64,000 nucleotides of DNA, taken from the NCBI GenBank assembly GCA_011389745.1, contig JAABTQ010000011.1, positions 42,167 to 106,166 on the forward strand. The letters are read 5' to 3'. The position numbers and the translations under genes were made by a program. This stretch comes from Desulfobacteraceae bacterium. Its GTDB lineage: Bacteria; Desulfobacterota; Desulfobacteria; Desulfobacterales; SKZT01. A model generated the notes under the pieces. It saw nothing but the letters and a program-made list of their open reading frames with translations, was not told where the DNA came from and did no database searches. Shown here piece by piece: positions 44,190-53,269 of the stretch. Each line of letters opens with the position of its first letter. Position 1 is the first letter of the stretch.

Positions 44190-44338
44190 TGTAGGTGCGA
44201 ATTAATTCGCACAATGTGAACCCCGTTGTCTATTATACATTCTATGCCCGTTCCCCCAGGAAAAAAGTTGCTGGGGCCTCTAAGTAATTTTCTGTAAATC
44301 CGTGCCGGATTTTAAGTGCGAATGAATTCGCACCTACA
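44190..44338. repeat. Pair of inverted REP-like palindromes
   Basis: TGTAGGTGCGAATTAATTCGCAC-type ends face each other: a copy with GTGCGAATTAATTCGCAC at 44190-44212 and one with GTGCGAATGAATTCGCAC at 44316-44338. Each is itself a palindrome and both carry the outer TAGGT/ACCTA bases in inverted orientation. The 100 bases between hold no gene. A weaker relative, GTGCGGATTTATCCGC, is at 48065. The gap to 44697 shows nothing else except the leader of the TRAP operon. Confidence 0.6.
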
Positions 44339-44697
44339 GAAAAATCGGATTTTCACACGAACAGGTTACACTCTAATGATTTAACGAGGTTGGTCCAACT
44401 AAAATCTTGACACACCATCGCTTAATTGCCATATTCTTCCATCTGGTTGACGAGTCCTGCCTTTGATTGTTGCTATCGATAAAATATCCATTGTGATGAA
44501 ATAAATTTTTTGTTAAGATTAAAAAATAATGCCGTTCACTTTTTGAGGATAGTTTACTCGATTGATCAATGTTAAGCGAAAGGAGGATTGTTAAGAAGTC
44601 CATGCTTTTAACCGAAAATTAACTTGAGAGGTTTTGTGATTAAAGCAGGAACCAATTCCATCGAAGTTAATTTAAAAAACCATTTAAGGAGAGTATT

Positions 44698-45684
44698 ATG
44701 AACAGACGTTACAGCATTATTTTAATAGCAATTTTGGCGATATCACTGATTGCCGGCGGAAGTGTCCTTGCGGCTAAAAAACGTCTGGCTTTTGGCGGTG
44801 GGCCGACCGGCGGAACCTTTCAATATTTTGCCAACGGCATTGCCATTATGTTGTCAAAAAATATCCCGGATCTGGAAGTGTCCAGCGAAGGAACCGGTGG
44901 TTCGGCTGAAAATCTCAAACGGTTGAATTCGGGCGATGTCGATTTTGGAATTGTTTACTCGGTGGACATGTGGCTGGGTGAAAAAGGTCAGTTGCCCCAG
45001 GACCCGACAGTTTACAACAAAGTACGTCCGATGGCTTACCTTTATGGTGCCCCGGCTCAGTTGGTAGTGCAGGCAGGTAGCGGTATTACCGATATCACAC
45101 AGCTGGAAGGTAAAAAGGTTGCTGTGGGCAATGCCGGCTCAGGAGCAGCCCTTTCCGCACAGCGGCTGTTCGAATCCCTGGATCTGTGGGACAAGATTCA
45201 ACCTCAGTTTCTGGGCTATTCAGCTGCCGCGTCAGCCCTGAGCGACAATAAGATCGACGGGTTCTGGGTGCTGGTGGGATACCCCAACGCCTCAATCATT
45301 GAAGCCAGCACGACCAATGACATCCGGTTGATCGATCTGGATAAAGCGGCAAAAGAATCCGGATTTTTTGAGAAATATCCGGCTTACTCATCCACAAAAA
45401 TCCCGGCCGGAACCTACAAAGGCCAGGATCAGGACATTAACACATTCCAGGATTCCGCCCTGTGGTGCACTCGTGACGGGGTAGACGATGAAATGGTGTA
45501 CCAGGCTCTCAAAGTTGTCTTTTCTCCCGAGGGGTTGGAGCAGATGGTGAAGGCCCACAAGGCGGCCGAGGAAATGTCTATTGAAAACGGTCTTCAGGGA
45601 ATTCCGCTTCCTTTGGCAAAAGGGGCCGATAAATTCTGGACAGAGCAGGGAGTGGAAATTCCCGAGGCGATTAAAGCCAACTAA
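44698..45684 (+). CDS. TAXI-type TRAP transporter solute-binding protein
   Basis: A 328-residue periplasmic receptor. A signal peptide is clear: basic MNRRY, hydrophobic core and an AAKK cleavage region near residue 25. The mature protein has FGGGPTGGTFQYFANGIA and GTGGSAENLKRLNSGDVDFG, the TAXI-family hallmark, and VAVGNAGSGAALSAQRLFE. AAGGAG precedes the ATG. It captures a solute (glutamate, other organic acids and unknown ligands are reported for the family) for the fused permease that follows. A hairpin with a T-run between the two genes probably lets the receptor be made in excess. Confidence 0.92.
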   Translation: MNRRYSIILIAILAISLIAGGSVLAAKKRLAFGGGPTGGTFQYFANGIAIMLSKNIPDLEVSSEGTGGSAENLKRLNSGDVDFGIVYSVDMWLGEKGQLPQDPTVYNKVRPMAYLYGAPAQLVVQAGSGITDITQLEGKKVAVGNAGSGAALSAQRLFESLDLWDKIQPQFLGYSAAASALSDNKIDGFWVLVGYPNASIIEASTTNDIRLIDLDKAAKESGFFEKYPAYSSTKIPAGTYKGQDQDINTFQDSALWCTRDGVDDEMVYQALKVVFSPEGLEQMVKAHKAAEEMSIENGLQGIPLPLAKGADKFWTEQGVEIPEAIKAN

Positions 45685-45716
45685 TCATCAATAATTTTAG
45701 CCATAGCTTAGAATAG

Positions 45717-45747
45717 GGGAGGAGATGCTTTTGATCTTCTCCCTTTT
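45717..45747 (+). terminator. Intercistronic terminator/attenuator in the TRAP operon
   Basis: GGGAGGAGAT and ATCTTCTCCC, one mismatch, around a seven-base loop and followed by TTTT. It lies between the receptor stop and the permease start and would reduce read-through, a common way to set receptor excess. Confidence 0.75.
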
Positions 45748-45779
45748 CTGTGAACACGAAATGCCGGCCGAGGTGCGCT

Positions 45780-48017
45780 ATGTCAATCGAGGAATTTCAG
45801 AAAGCCGCGAGCGGGGACATTGAAATACGTGATGAAAAAGTCAAAAAGGTACTGGAAAAGGAAGAAAAAGGCGCCAGAAAACTAAAGGGGTTCTGGCTTT
45901 GGGTAGGCAACATTCTGATGGCCTCCATGGTGTTGATCTACTTTTATTCTTCAGGTATTAGCCCTGTCTCGGCGCAGCTTCATCGCGGAATTTATGTTCT
46001 GCTGACATATGCGTTAATTTTCATTATGTACCCTGCCGGATCCTTGTGGTTTCGGCCTGTCATTTGTTTAGTCATGGGGTTGGGGCTGGCAATAGTCGGT
46101 TCCACGTTTGTGCTGTATGAAGGTATCAACGGGTTTGATGTTAAAGTAGTCATCATTAAGGAACTGTTTAACGATGAGGGTCTGGGAGCGGCTATGGCCG
46201 CCATGGGTTCTTTGTGGCTTGTATTTGCAAGCGGTGTGGCCATGGGAGCAGTCCTGTATGTGGCGGGTTTATGGAGTGATCGTCGGTTTCCCGATGCGCC
46301 GAGCCTGACGGATATTTTATACTTTTTGAGTGCCTCGGCTGTGGTGCTTTACTGGATTACGGAGTTTGAGGCGCTCAATTACCGCATGGGAAGTGAAACT
46401 GTTCTTGATTTCTATATGAGTTTTGCAGGAATCGTCATTTCCCTTGAGGTGGCACGACGCGTACTGGGATGGTCATTTACCCTGATCGGAATCGGTTTTA
46501 TCCTGTTTTGCCTTTATGGTCCTTATCTTCCCGAGACATTTGCCCATCGCGGGTTTCGTTTTGAACGGATCATGAATGCCTTGTATTTGACCCAGGATGG
46601 TGTATTCGGGGTTATGGCGGATGTTTTGGCAACCTATGTGATCCTGTTTATCTTTTTTGGTGCATTTCTTCAAAAGTCCGGGGCAGGAAGGTTTTTTATC
46701 GATATGCCCTTGTCTCTTGCCGGGAGCACGGCCGGAGGTCCAGCCAAAGTGGCGGTCATGGCATCAGCTTTGTTTGGATCGATCTCCGGCAGCGCAATTG
46801 CCAATACGGTGGCAACAGGCGCATTTACAATTCCCATGATGAAACGCGCGGGGTTTCGTCCCCATGTGGCCGGTGCCATAGAACCGGCTGCATCTATCGG
46901 CGGTATGTTCATGCCGCCGGTCATGGGCGCCGGAGGGTTTTTGATGGCCGAACTTACCGGTATTCCCTATGTCAACATCATGCTGATGAGTATTTTCCCG
47001 GCTTTTCTTTACTTTCTGGGTGTTCTGACCATGGTCCACTTTGAGGCCAAGAAATTTGGTATTAAGGGACTTACGGATCTGCCCAGGCCGATCGAGATCT
47101 TAAAAGAGCAATGGTACAGGGTTTTGCCCCTGGTGGTCATCATTGTTCTCATGTTGATTGGATATTCACCTGGATACTCGGCTTTCTGGGCTACTTTATC
47201 ATGCATTCTGGTGAGCTGGATGAAAAAAGAGACCCGCATGGGGCCGAAGGAGGTCTTGGATGCGATTCTGACCGGCGCTCGCAATACCCTGGTTATCGGG
47301 GCTACCGTGGGAGTTATAGGGATTATTGTCGGTTCCATCGCCCTGACCGGTATCGGTCTGAAGTTTTCCGACATTATCATCACTCTGGCAGGTGGCAATC
47401 TGGTCATTGCCCTGATATTGATTGGTCTGGCATCCCTTGTGTTGGGTATGGGAGTGCCGGTAACGGCGGCGTACCTGATTGTGGCCGTGCTGGCGGTGCC
47501 GGCATTGGGTGAACTGGGAGTGATGATTATTGCTGCTCACCAGATTGTTTACTGGTTCAGCCAGGATTCCAACATCACACCACCGGTCTGTGTCGCGGCC
47601 TATGCAGGCGCGGCTATTGCCGGATCCGATCCTTGGAAAACGGGATGGACCAGTTTCAAGTTTGCAAAGATGCTCTATGTGATGCCGTTTTTGTTTGCTT
47701 TTACACCGGAAATTCTGATCAAAAACTGGGATATGGTTCCAGCTCAGACTTTTCCTCTTATGGATGTTGCTTTTTCCTTTTTCTCGGCTACAGCAGGAAC
47801 ACTTGCCTTTTCAGCGCTCACCATGGCATATCTTGTCCGCCGGACAACGATTCTGGAATGGATCTTTTTTGCCGTAGCCACATTTTTGTGTTTCACCCCC
47901 ACCCTGATAACCGATGTGGTCGGCATTTCCATGGTGGCGTCATTGTGGTGGTGGCAAAAACGAAAAAACCGGCTGGAACAGGCAAAACAACCACAGCCGG
48001 CGGGTGAGAAGATTTGA
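45780..48017 (+). CDS. TRAP transporter permease, fused small and large subunits (4TM/12TM)
   Basis: A 745-residue polytopic inner-membrane protein. The N-terminal third (to about 200) is the DctQ-like part, preceded by an acidic/basic cytoplasmic stretch. The remainder is the DctM-like channel with GSISGSAIANTVATGAFTIP and EPAASIGGMFMPPVMGAGGF, the conserved elevator-domain motifs, and a repeat-related VLGMGVPVTAAYLIVAVLA region later. I start at the ATG for MSIEEF after GAGGTG; a GTG ten codons earlier lies inside the terminator hairpin. It energises uptake by Na+ or H+ gradient with the TAXI receptor. Confidence 0.92.
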   Translation: MSIEEFQKAASGDIEIRDEKVKKVLEKEEKGARKLKGFWLWVGNILMASMVLIYFYSSGISPVSAQLHRGIYVLLTYALIFIMYPAGSLWFRPVICLVMGLGLAIVGSTFVLYEGINGFDVKVVIIKELFNDEGLGAAMAAMGSLWLVFASGVAMGAVLYVAGLWSDRRFPDAPSLTDILYFLSASAVVLYWITEFEALNYRMGSETVLDFYMSFAGIVISLEVARRVLGWSFTLIGIGFILFCLYGPYLPETFAHRGFRFERIMNALYLTQDGVFGVMADVLATYVILFIFFGAFLQKSGAGRFFIDMPLSLAGSTAGGPAKVAVMASALFGSISGSAIANTVATGAFTIPMMKRAGFRPHVAGAIEPAASIGGMFMPPVMGAGGFLMAELTGIPYVNIMLMSIFPAFLYFLGVLTMVHFEAKKFGIKGLTDLPRPIEILKEQWYRVLPLVVIIVLMLIGYSPGYSAFWATLSCILVSWMKKETRMGPKEVLDAILTGARNTLVIGATVGVIGIIVGSIALTGIGLKFSDIIITLAGGNLVIALILIGLASLVLGMGVPVTAAYLIVAVLAVPALGELGVMIIAAHQIVYWFSQDSNITPPVCVAAYAGAAIAGSDPWKTGWTSFKFAKMLYVMPFLFAFTPEILIKNWDMVPAQTFPLMDVAFSFFSATAGTLAFSALTMAYLVRRTTILEWIFFAVATFLCFTPTLITDVVGISMVASLWWWQKRKNRLEQAKQPQPAGEKI

Positions 48018-48615
48018 GTGGTGCGCAATTTCAGAGTTTACAACCTTAAAAACAAGGAATTGTTGGTGCGGATTTATCCGCAAAAAATTCAGGCAAAACA
48101 ATTCGCAAACTTCTATCCTTCAAAAAAGTGATGATCAATATTTTGTTGCGCAGCGTTTCCGGGACATTGCTCCAGTTTGGTGAAAACCCGGAAAACGGCT
48201 TTGGGGGTATGCTCGGCTTCATGATTTTTTTGCATACATGGGACCCAAAATTCGTGATCATTTTCATCTTCATTGCATTATACCGGCAAGGGGCCCTTTG
48301 CCAAAAAGGAGAAAGTATAAGTCCCCTTTAATAAAAAGGGGGATTTAGGGGGATTTCAAAACTGGTTAAACCTCGTTAAATTCCCCGGCCTCCTTTTTTT
48401 GGTATCGCTTTTTTGAGGTAATAACAACAGGCTCAGGTCAACATCGTTTTATCCAGCATCCCGCTTTCGGCCAAAAATCAGTTATCGACAGAAATGAAAT
48501 ATTGGCTAAAATCAGGCTCTTTTTGAAAAACTTTCACGCGGGACGTAATATAAAACCCTATACATTGAGCAGCCAGCCCATACAACGTACACAATCCATA
48601 CAAAAGGAGGACATC
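48018..48615. other. Left boundary of putative island
   Basis: About 600 bases without a convincing gene between the TRAP operon and the alcohol dehydrogenase. It contains a GTGCGGATTTATCCGC palindrome near 48065 and the C/G-rich repeat at 48320-48360. A minus-strand frame across 48046-48273 has no family resemblance and was not called. Confidence 0.5.
48320..48360 (+). repeat. C/G-rich repeat, left flank of island
   Basis: AAGTCCCCTTTAATAAAAAG followed by GGGGATTTAGGGGGATTT. An inverted copy lies at 55875-55916, and a related copy follows the hdr operon at 6019-6068. The pair brackets the 48.3-55.9 kb segment. Confidence 0.6.
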
Positions 48616-49671
48616 ATGAAAGCATTTGTCATGAAGAGAGTCGGAGAGGTAGGCTTCGTGGAAAAGGATCGGCCCAAGTGCGGACCTCTCGATGCAATCC
48701 TGCGTCCAACGAAGGGATTGATATGCACATCTGACGTACACACAGTCCACGGCGCGATTGGGGAACGAAAAGACCTCACGCTTGGGCACGAAATCGTAGG
48801 CGTGGTCGAGGAGGTCGGAGAATTGGTCACCATATTCAAGAAAGGTGACCGTGTTGCAGTAGGAGCGATCACGCCTGACTGGGGCTCCGACGCGGCACAG
48901 GCAGGCCATCCTTCGCAATCCGGAGGAGCATTGGGTGGCTGGAAATTCGCTAATGTCAAGGATGGAACCTTCGCGGAGTACGTTCACGTCAACGAGGCCG
49001 ATGCCAATCTCGCCTTGATTCCCGAGGGCGTCCCGGACGAGTCGGCCGTGTACGTGTGCGACATGATGAGCACCGGATTCATGGCAGCCGAGAACGCCAG
49101 AATTCCCATGGGAGGAACCGTGGCGGTCTTTGCCCAGGGTCCCGTGGGCCTCATGTGCACTGTGGGAGCGCGACTGCAGGGTGCTGGTTACGTGATCGCC
49201 GTGGAGAGCATTCCAAAGCGCCAGGAACTGGCCCGGCATTACGGGGCCGATGAAGTTGTCGATTTCACTAAGGTTGATTCTGTGGAGCGGATCCTTGACC
49301 TCACGGACGGCGACGGTGTGGATGCCGCCATCGAAGCCTTCGGCGCTTCCGAGGTTTTCAAGCAGTGCATGATGGTCATCAAGCCTGGAGGCATAGTTTC
49401 AAATGCCGGCTACCATGGTGAGGGTGAGTTCATCGGGATACCGCGCGAGGCGTGGGGCGTCGGCATGGCAGAAAAGAACATTGTAACCGGTCTATGCCCT
49501 GGAGGTCGCCTGAGAATCTCCCGCTTGCTACGATTGCTCGAGAACGGACGTCTCGATCCGACGCCGATGACCACGCACACATTCCGATTCGACGAGATCG
49601 AGAAGGCATTTCGAATGATGGAGATCAAGGAAGACGGTATGATCAAGCCTTTGATCGACTTCCAGAGATAG
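48616..49671 (+). CDS. Zinc-dependent secondary alcohol dehydrogenase (isopropanol dehydrogenase-like)
   Basis: A 351-residue medium-chain dehydrogenase close in pattern to the NADP-dependent secondary alcohol dehydrogenases of Thermoanaerobacter and Clostridium. Catalytic zinc residues appear as Cys37 in CTSDVHT, His58 in LGHE and Asp near 149 in VCDMMSTGF. The nucleotide loop is AQGPVGLMCTVGARLQGAG, with AVESIPKRQ following. CPGGRLRISRLLRLLENGRL is a family signature. No structural-zinc Cys4 lobe is present, also as in that group. AAGGAGG stands six bases before the ATG. GC-richer codons than the neighbouring host genes suggest acquisition. The physiological substrate, a ketone or secondary alcohol, is inferred. 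Confidence 0.92.
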   Translation: MKAFVMKRVGEVGFVEKDRPKCGPLDAILRPTKGLICTSDVHTVHGAIGERKDLTLGHEIVGVVEEVGELVTIFKKGDRVAVGAITPDWGSDAAQAGHPSQSGGALGGWKFANVKDGTFAEYVHVNEADANLALIPEGVPDESAVYVCDMMSTGFMAAENARIPMGGTVAVFAQGPVGLMCTVGARLQGAGYVIAVESIPKRQELARHYGADEVVDFTKVDSVERILDLTDGDGVDAAIEAFGASEVFKQCMMVIKPGGIVSNAGYHGEGEFIGIPREAWGVGMAEKNIVTGLCPGGRLRISRLLRLLENGRLDPTPMTTHTFRFDEIEKAFRMMEIKEDGMIKPLIDFQR

Positions 49672-49708
49672 TTGTTGTTAACTTCGGATACGAGGCCCAA
49701 CCCAAGCC

Positions 49709-49783
49709 CATAAGGATTGAACAGACCTGCTATGAAAACGTAACAAATCAATCCGGAACCTGATGGCAGGTCGGATTCAATCC
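49709..49783. repeat. Palindromic copy of island repeat (ATAAGGATTGAA...GACCTGC)
   Basis: ATAAGGATTGAACAGACCTG (49710-49729) faces GCAGGTCGGATTCAATCC (49766-49783), giving an imperfect stem of about 17 pairs with a 35-base loop. Single arms recur after other genes of the island at 53012 and 55830. Confidence 0.6.
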
Positions 49784-49973
49784 ATTGTTCAGGAAGCCCG
49801 GCAAATTGGTATAAAAGTTTCTATAGGGGAATATTGCGAAACGTTTTGATATAGAATGGCGGCAACCTGGGACAAGTCATGTTACTTTCCGACATCCGAA
49901 CGGATCAAAACTTACAGTTCCGGCACACCGCTGACGTATCGATTAAGTCTCAACCAAAAGGAGAAGAACGATC

Positions 49974-50096
49974 ATGAGAATCAGTCTTACGAAAGTCTTT
50001 TCCTGCCTGCTGCTACTCACATCCATGCACTCATTTGTGTTTTCTAACGTATACGGCACAGCACGCAACCTCCGCCTGCTGTCGCAAAAGGATTAA
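49974..50096 (+). CDS. Small signal-peptide-like protein, 40 residues
   Basis: A short frame with a good ribosome binding site (AAAAGGAGAAG) encodes MRISLTKVFSCLLLLTSMHS and a further 20 residues. The basic start and Leu-rich core look like a secretion signal, but little mature protein follows. It ends three bases before the ATG of the oxidase gene, so it may be a truncated secreted protein or a leader coupled to the oxidase. About 300 bases of gene-free DNA, mostly the palindromic repeat, lie upstream. Confidence 0.4.
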   Translation: MRISLTKVFSCLLLLTSMHSFVFSNVYGTARNLRLLSQKD

Positions 50097-50099
50097 GAC

Positions 50100-51311
50100 A
50101 TGGACCTGAAAAGCGGTTACCCCTTCTGGGCAGTAAAGAACGGCCTTATGTGCACATTTCCCCAACTCAAGGCTGATATCAGCTGTGATGTGGTGGTGGT
50201 GGGAGGCGGTATTAGCGGCGCGTTGATCGCTGACGAGCTGGGCAATAGCGGTTTTGATGTGGTGGTAGTCGAGCAGCGGGATATTGCCTGGGGCAGTTCC
50301 GCTGCGAGCACAGCGCTGTTGCAGTACGAAATCGATACGCACATGGTCGACCTGGCTGAGATGTATGGTGAATTTCATGCGGTGCTGGCCTACAAAGCCT
50401 GCGCAGACGCGATCACTGATCTGCGTGATCTTGCCAATGAACTGGGTGACGTGGATTTCGATATGCAGGAAAGCCTTTACTACGCCAGCAAGCGCGGAGA
50501 AAAGGCAGCACTGCGCGAGGAGTACGAACTGCGAGTCAAACATGATTTCGATGCGCAGTGGCTGGACTCGGGCAGTTTGAAGGAGTGCTCCGGCATCAAG
50601 GCGCCGGGCGCGATTCTGACTAAACTGGCTGCACGCGTTGACCCCTATCGCATGGCTTCCAGGCTGTTACTTCGGCTGGCAGAGCGCGGCGGCATGGTAT
50701 TCGATCGCACGGTGATCGACACCATTGAACCTTACGACGAGAGCGTGACCCTGCGCACGCCGGAAGGTTTCCAGATACTCGCCCAGCACGTGGTAATGGC
50801 GGCGGGATATGCCTCGCAGAAATGGCTGAAACAGTCGGTGGCGAAGAACCGCAGCAGCTATGCGTTTATTACCGACCCTATAGCGAAGTCAGATCTGGGC
50901 CTGTTGGCGTCGACCATGGTATGGGAATCTGCCAGACCCTACCTATATATGCGTACAACAGGCGATGGCAGGCTGTTGGTCGGTGGGGATGACGACGATA
51001 TAGACATACCGGCGCGCCGTGACAAGCGTGTTGAAGGCAAGGCCAAAGGCTTGCACAAGAAGGTAAAAAAACTCTTCCCTGATCTGTCGATGCGTCCGGC
51101 GTTTTCCTGGGGCGGTACCTTTGCTGAAACCGAAGACGGCCTGCCTTTCTTCGGCGAGCATCCGCAATATGGTCCGAGGGTGCAGTTCGCCATGGCGTAT
51201 GGCGGTAACGGCATCAGCTACAGCATGATAGGTGCGGGTTTGTTGAGAGCCAATATTGAAGGCCGACAGCACCCACTGGCAGCATTGTTCGGATTTTCGC
51301 GCATAGGGTAA
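50100..51311 (+). CDS. FAD-dependent oxidoreductase, DAO (D-amino-acid/glycine oxidase-like) family
   Basis: A 403-residue flavoprotein. The FAD loop VVVVGGGISGALIADELG starts near 23, and VVVEQRDIAWGSSAAST matches the DAO-family second motif. The C-terminal GGDDDDIDIP, SWGGTFAETEDGLPFFGE and YGGNGISYSMIGA line the flavin in this family. AAAAGGA precedes the ATG. The substrate, usually an amine or amino acid, is not evident. It is one of several co-directional single genes in the island and its GC-rich codon use differs from the host genes. Confidence 0.85.
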   Translation: MDLKSGYPFWAVKNGLMCTFPQLKADISCDVVVVGGGISGALIADELGNSGFDVVVVEQRDIAWGSSAASTALLQYEIDTHMVDLAEMYGEFHAVLAYKACADAITDLRDLANELGDVDFDMQESLYYASKRGEKAALREEYELRVKHDFDAQWLDSGSLKECSGIKAPGAILTKLAARVDPYRMASRLLLRLAERGGMVFDRTVIDTIEPYDESVTLRTPEGFQILAQHVVMAAGYASQKWLKQSVAKNRSSYAFITDPIAKSDLGLLASTMVWESARPYLYMRTTGDGRLLVGGDDDDIDIPARRDKRVEGKAKGLHKKVKKLFPDLSMRPAFSWGGTFAETEDGLPFFGEHPQYGPRVQFAMAYGGNGISYSMIGAGLLRANIEGRQHPLAALFGFSRIG

Positions 51312-51538
51312 TCCCAACCTTGATTGCCCCGTAAAAGGTCGGAATTCAGACGGTTTCGGAAAATGTTCGAGATCAGGCATGTATGCAAATCCAGAAAAGT
51401 GAGGCTTACTTACAGTACGCCGCAGCGACGAGGGATAGTATAACGCAGATATCGGACTCTTCACGGGACCGTCAAGCATTACACAATAAGGATAATGGTA
51501 TGGGAAAATTTTGAAATAATAATGGAAAGGACTAAAGA

Positions 51539-52126
51539 ATGCTTCAAGAACTTCTGAGAAGTATGTTCGATGTGATTGGAGTGGGCAATGATGACCTGAC
51601 CATATGGCAGATGGGGTTACGCGCCTTTATCGTCTACATTATTGGAATTCTACTGGTAAAGCTTGGTGAAAAGCGATTCATCGGTAAGAACACAGCATTC
51701 GATATGATACTAGGATTTATCTTAGGTTCCGTGCTAAGTCGCGCCATTACCGGGAACGCTCCATTCTTCCAAACCATCGGAGCAGGCGTGATATTGGTCG
51801 GCATCCACTCGCTTTTTGCCATTGCTTCCTACTACTCCGACTGGATTGGCTCGTTCACAAAAGGCAATGCGAAGATCCTCATAAAAGACGGCGAAATCCA
51901 GTGGGATAATATGCGCAAGAGTCACATCAGCAAGAAAGATTTGGAGATGGCGCTGTACACCAACGGCAAGGTCATCGACTTCAGCCAGGTCAAAGTAGCG
52001 CGATTTGAACGCAGCGGCGACATCAGCGTCATTCCGCGTGAAAAGCAGAAGAAAGTGTCTGTCACGGAGATCACCGTGCGGGAAGGAGTACAAACAGTGA
52101 GGCTTGAATTGAGTGAAGATACATGA
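51539..52126 (+). CDS. DUF421/YetF-like membrane protein
   Basis: A 195-residue protein with about three N-terminal membrane segments (LRAFIVYIIGILLVKLGEKR, then ILGFILGSVLSRAITG and FQTIGAGVILVGIHSLFAI) and a cytoplasmic C-terminal domain (KILIKDGEIQWDNMRKSHIS, KDLEMALYTNG). This is the YetF/DUF421 architecture, known in spore formers and many proteobacteria, with unclear function. AAAGGA lies ahead of the ATG. Its stop overlaps the start of the channel-like gene by four bases, so the two are probably made together. Confidence 0.85.
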   Translation: MLQELLRSMFDVIGVGNDDLTIWQMGLRAFIVYIIGILLVKLGEKRFIGKNTAFDMILGFILGSVLSRAITGNAPFFQTIGAGVILVGIHSLFAIASYYSDWIGSFTKGNAKILIKDGEIQWDNMRKSHISKKDLEMALYTNGKVIDFSQVKVARFERSGDISVIPREKQKKVSVTEITVREGVQTVRLELSEDT

Positions 52127-52974
52127 AACGGCGCCTAATAAAACAAATGCACTCGGACGGCGAAAATCCTGACGCGAAGGCCACGGACGTGGAGGAGCTG
52201 AAACGCGAGCGATACGAACTGCTCCACCTTTTGGAGGACTGGCTGGAAACACCGATGCTGTTTCTCGCGTTCGTTTGGCTGGCACTGTTGGTCGTGGAGT
52301 TGGTTCGGGGCGAGAGTTTACTGTTCGGTGTTCTCGGCACGATTATCTGGGTCATCTTCATTCTCGATTTCGCGGGGAAATTCGTCCTGGCCCCGGATAA
52401 GGTCGATTACCTCAAGGGTAACTGGCTGACCGCCATTTCGCTGCTGATCCCCGCGCTGCGGATCTTCCGCATCTTCCGTGCGTTTCGGCTACTCCGTCTG
52501 GCCCGCGCGGGGCGGGGGTTGCGGTTGATTCGGGTCGTCGGCTCGCTGAACCGCGGAATGAAGGCGCTGGGCGCGAGCCTGAGCCGACGGGGCTTTGGCT
52601 ATGTGATCGCCCTCACGGTGCTGGTCACGTTCGCCGGTGCCGCCGGGATGTATGCCTTCGAGAACCAGGCGCCCGGCGGCCTGAAAAGCTACGGCGAGGC
52701 GCTGTGGTGGACCGCCATGATCATGACGACGATGGGCTCGCAGTACTGGCCGCAGACGGCCGAGGGGCGTGTGCTGTGCATCTTTATGGCGCTATACGCC
52801 TTCGGTGTTTTCGGCTACGTGACGGCGGCGCTCGCCACCTTCTTCGTCGGACGCGACGCAGAGCATGACGAGGGCGAGTTGGCGGGAACCAAGCAAATGG
52901 CTGCGCTCAGGGACGAGATGACCGCCCTGCGCGAAGAGATCCGCACCCTGTTGCGGCGGACGCCGGAGGTCTGA
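52123..52974 (+). CDS. Voltage-gated-type ion channel with unusual pore motif
   Basis: A 283-residue six-helix cation channel-like protein. The S4-like helix has regularly spaced Arg (RIFRIFRAFRLLRLARAG), followed by GRGLRLIRVVGSLNRG. The pore loop reads MTTMGSQYWPQT where potassium channels have TVGYGD, so selectivity cannot be assumed. A hydrophobic S6 (GVFGYVTAALATFFVG) is followed by an acidic, coiled-coil-like tail (MAALRDEMTALREEIRTLL). The coding sequence is markedly GC-rich. It overlaps the DUF421 gene by four bases. Confidence 0.85.
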   Translation: MKRRLIKQMHSDGENPDAKATDVEELKRERYELLHLLEDWLETPMLFLAFVWLALLVVELVRGESLLFGVLGTIIWVIFILDFAGKFVLAPDKVDYLKGNWLTAISLLIPALRIFRIFRAFRLLRLARAGRGLRLIRVVGSLNRGMKALGASLSRRGFGYVIALTVLVTFAGAAGMYAFENQAPGGLKSYGEALWWTAMIMTTMGSQYWPQTAEGRVLCIFMALYAFGVFGYVTAALATFFVGRDAEHDEGELAGTKQMAALRDEMTALREEIRTLLRRTPEV

Positions 52975-53011
52975 GGTGTATTCCGGTGGCGTAAAGGCAC
53001 GCCTAAAACTT

Positions 53012-53053
53012 ATAAGGATTGAATCCGACCTGCAATCAGGCTCCGATTAATCT
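53012..53053 (+). repeat. Island repeat copy
   Basis: ATAAGGATTGAATCCGACCT followed by GCAATCAGGCTCCGATTAAT. It equals the right arm of the palindrome at 49709-49783 read on the other strand, including the adjoining ATCAGG.TCCG block. The remaining 200 bases to the kinase gene show nothing recognisable. Confidence 0.6.
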
Positions 53054-53269
53054 GGTACTTTTGACCCTTCTTGACGATATGTCCCGCCATCCCGGCATGG
53101 CAGCATACCGTGATAAAGGATACGAAATTATTACTTTCTGATTCGGGTCGATGTTCGCCAATACCACCCGAAACCCGCTAAATTGTCCCAATTCGATGGG
53201 ATGGAAATAGGGGGCAAAATGGTGCATGAGAAGCGTTGAGAAAAATCAGTGAAACGATGGAGAGAACCC

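Noticed and set aside
44373..44603. Minus-strand 76-codon frame upstream of the TRAP receptor
   Set aside because: AT-rich, no recognisable domain, opposite to the TRAP leader.
46473..47540. Several minus-strand open frames opposite the TRAP permease
   Set aside because: They mirror hydrophobic codons of the permease and show no coding signals of their own.
48046..48273. Minus-strand 75-codon frame near the island edge
   Set aside because: No motif, no clear ribosome binding site, and partly repeat sequence.
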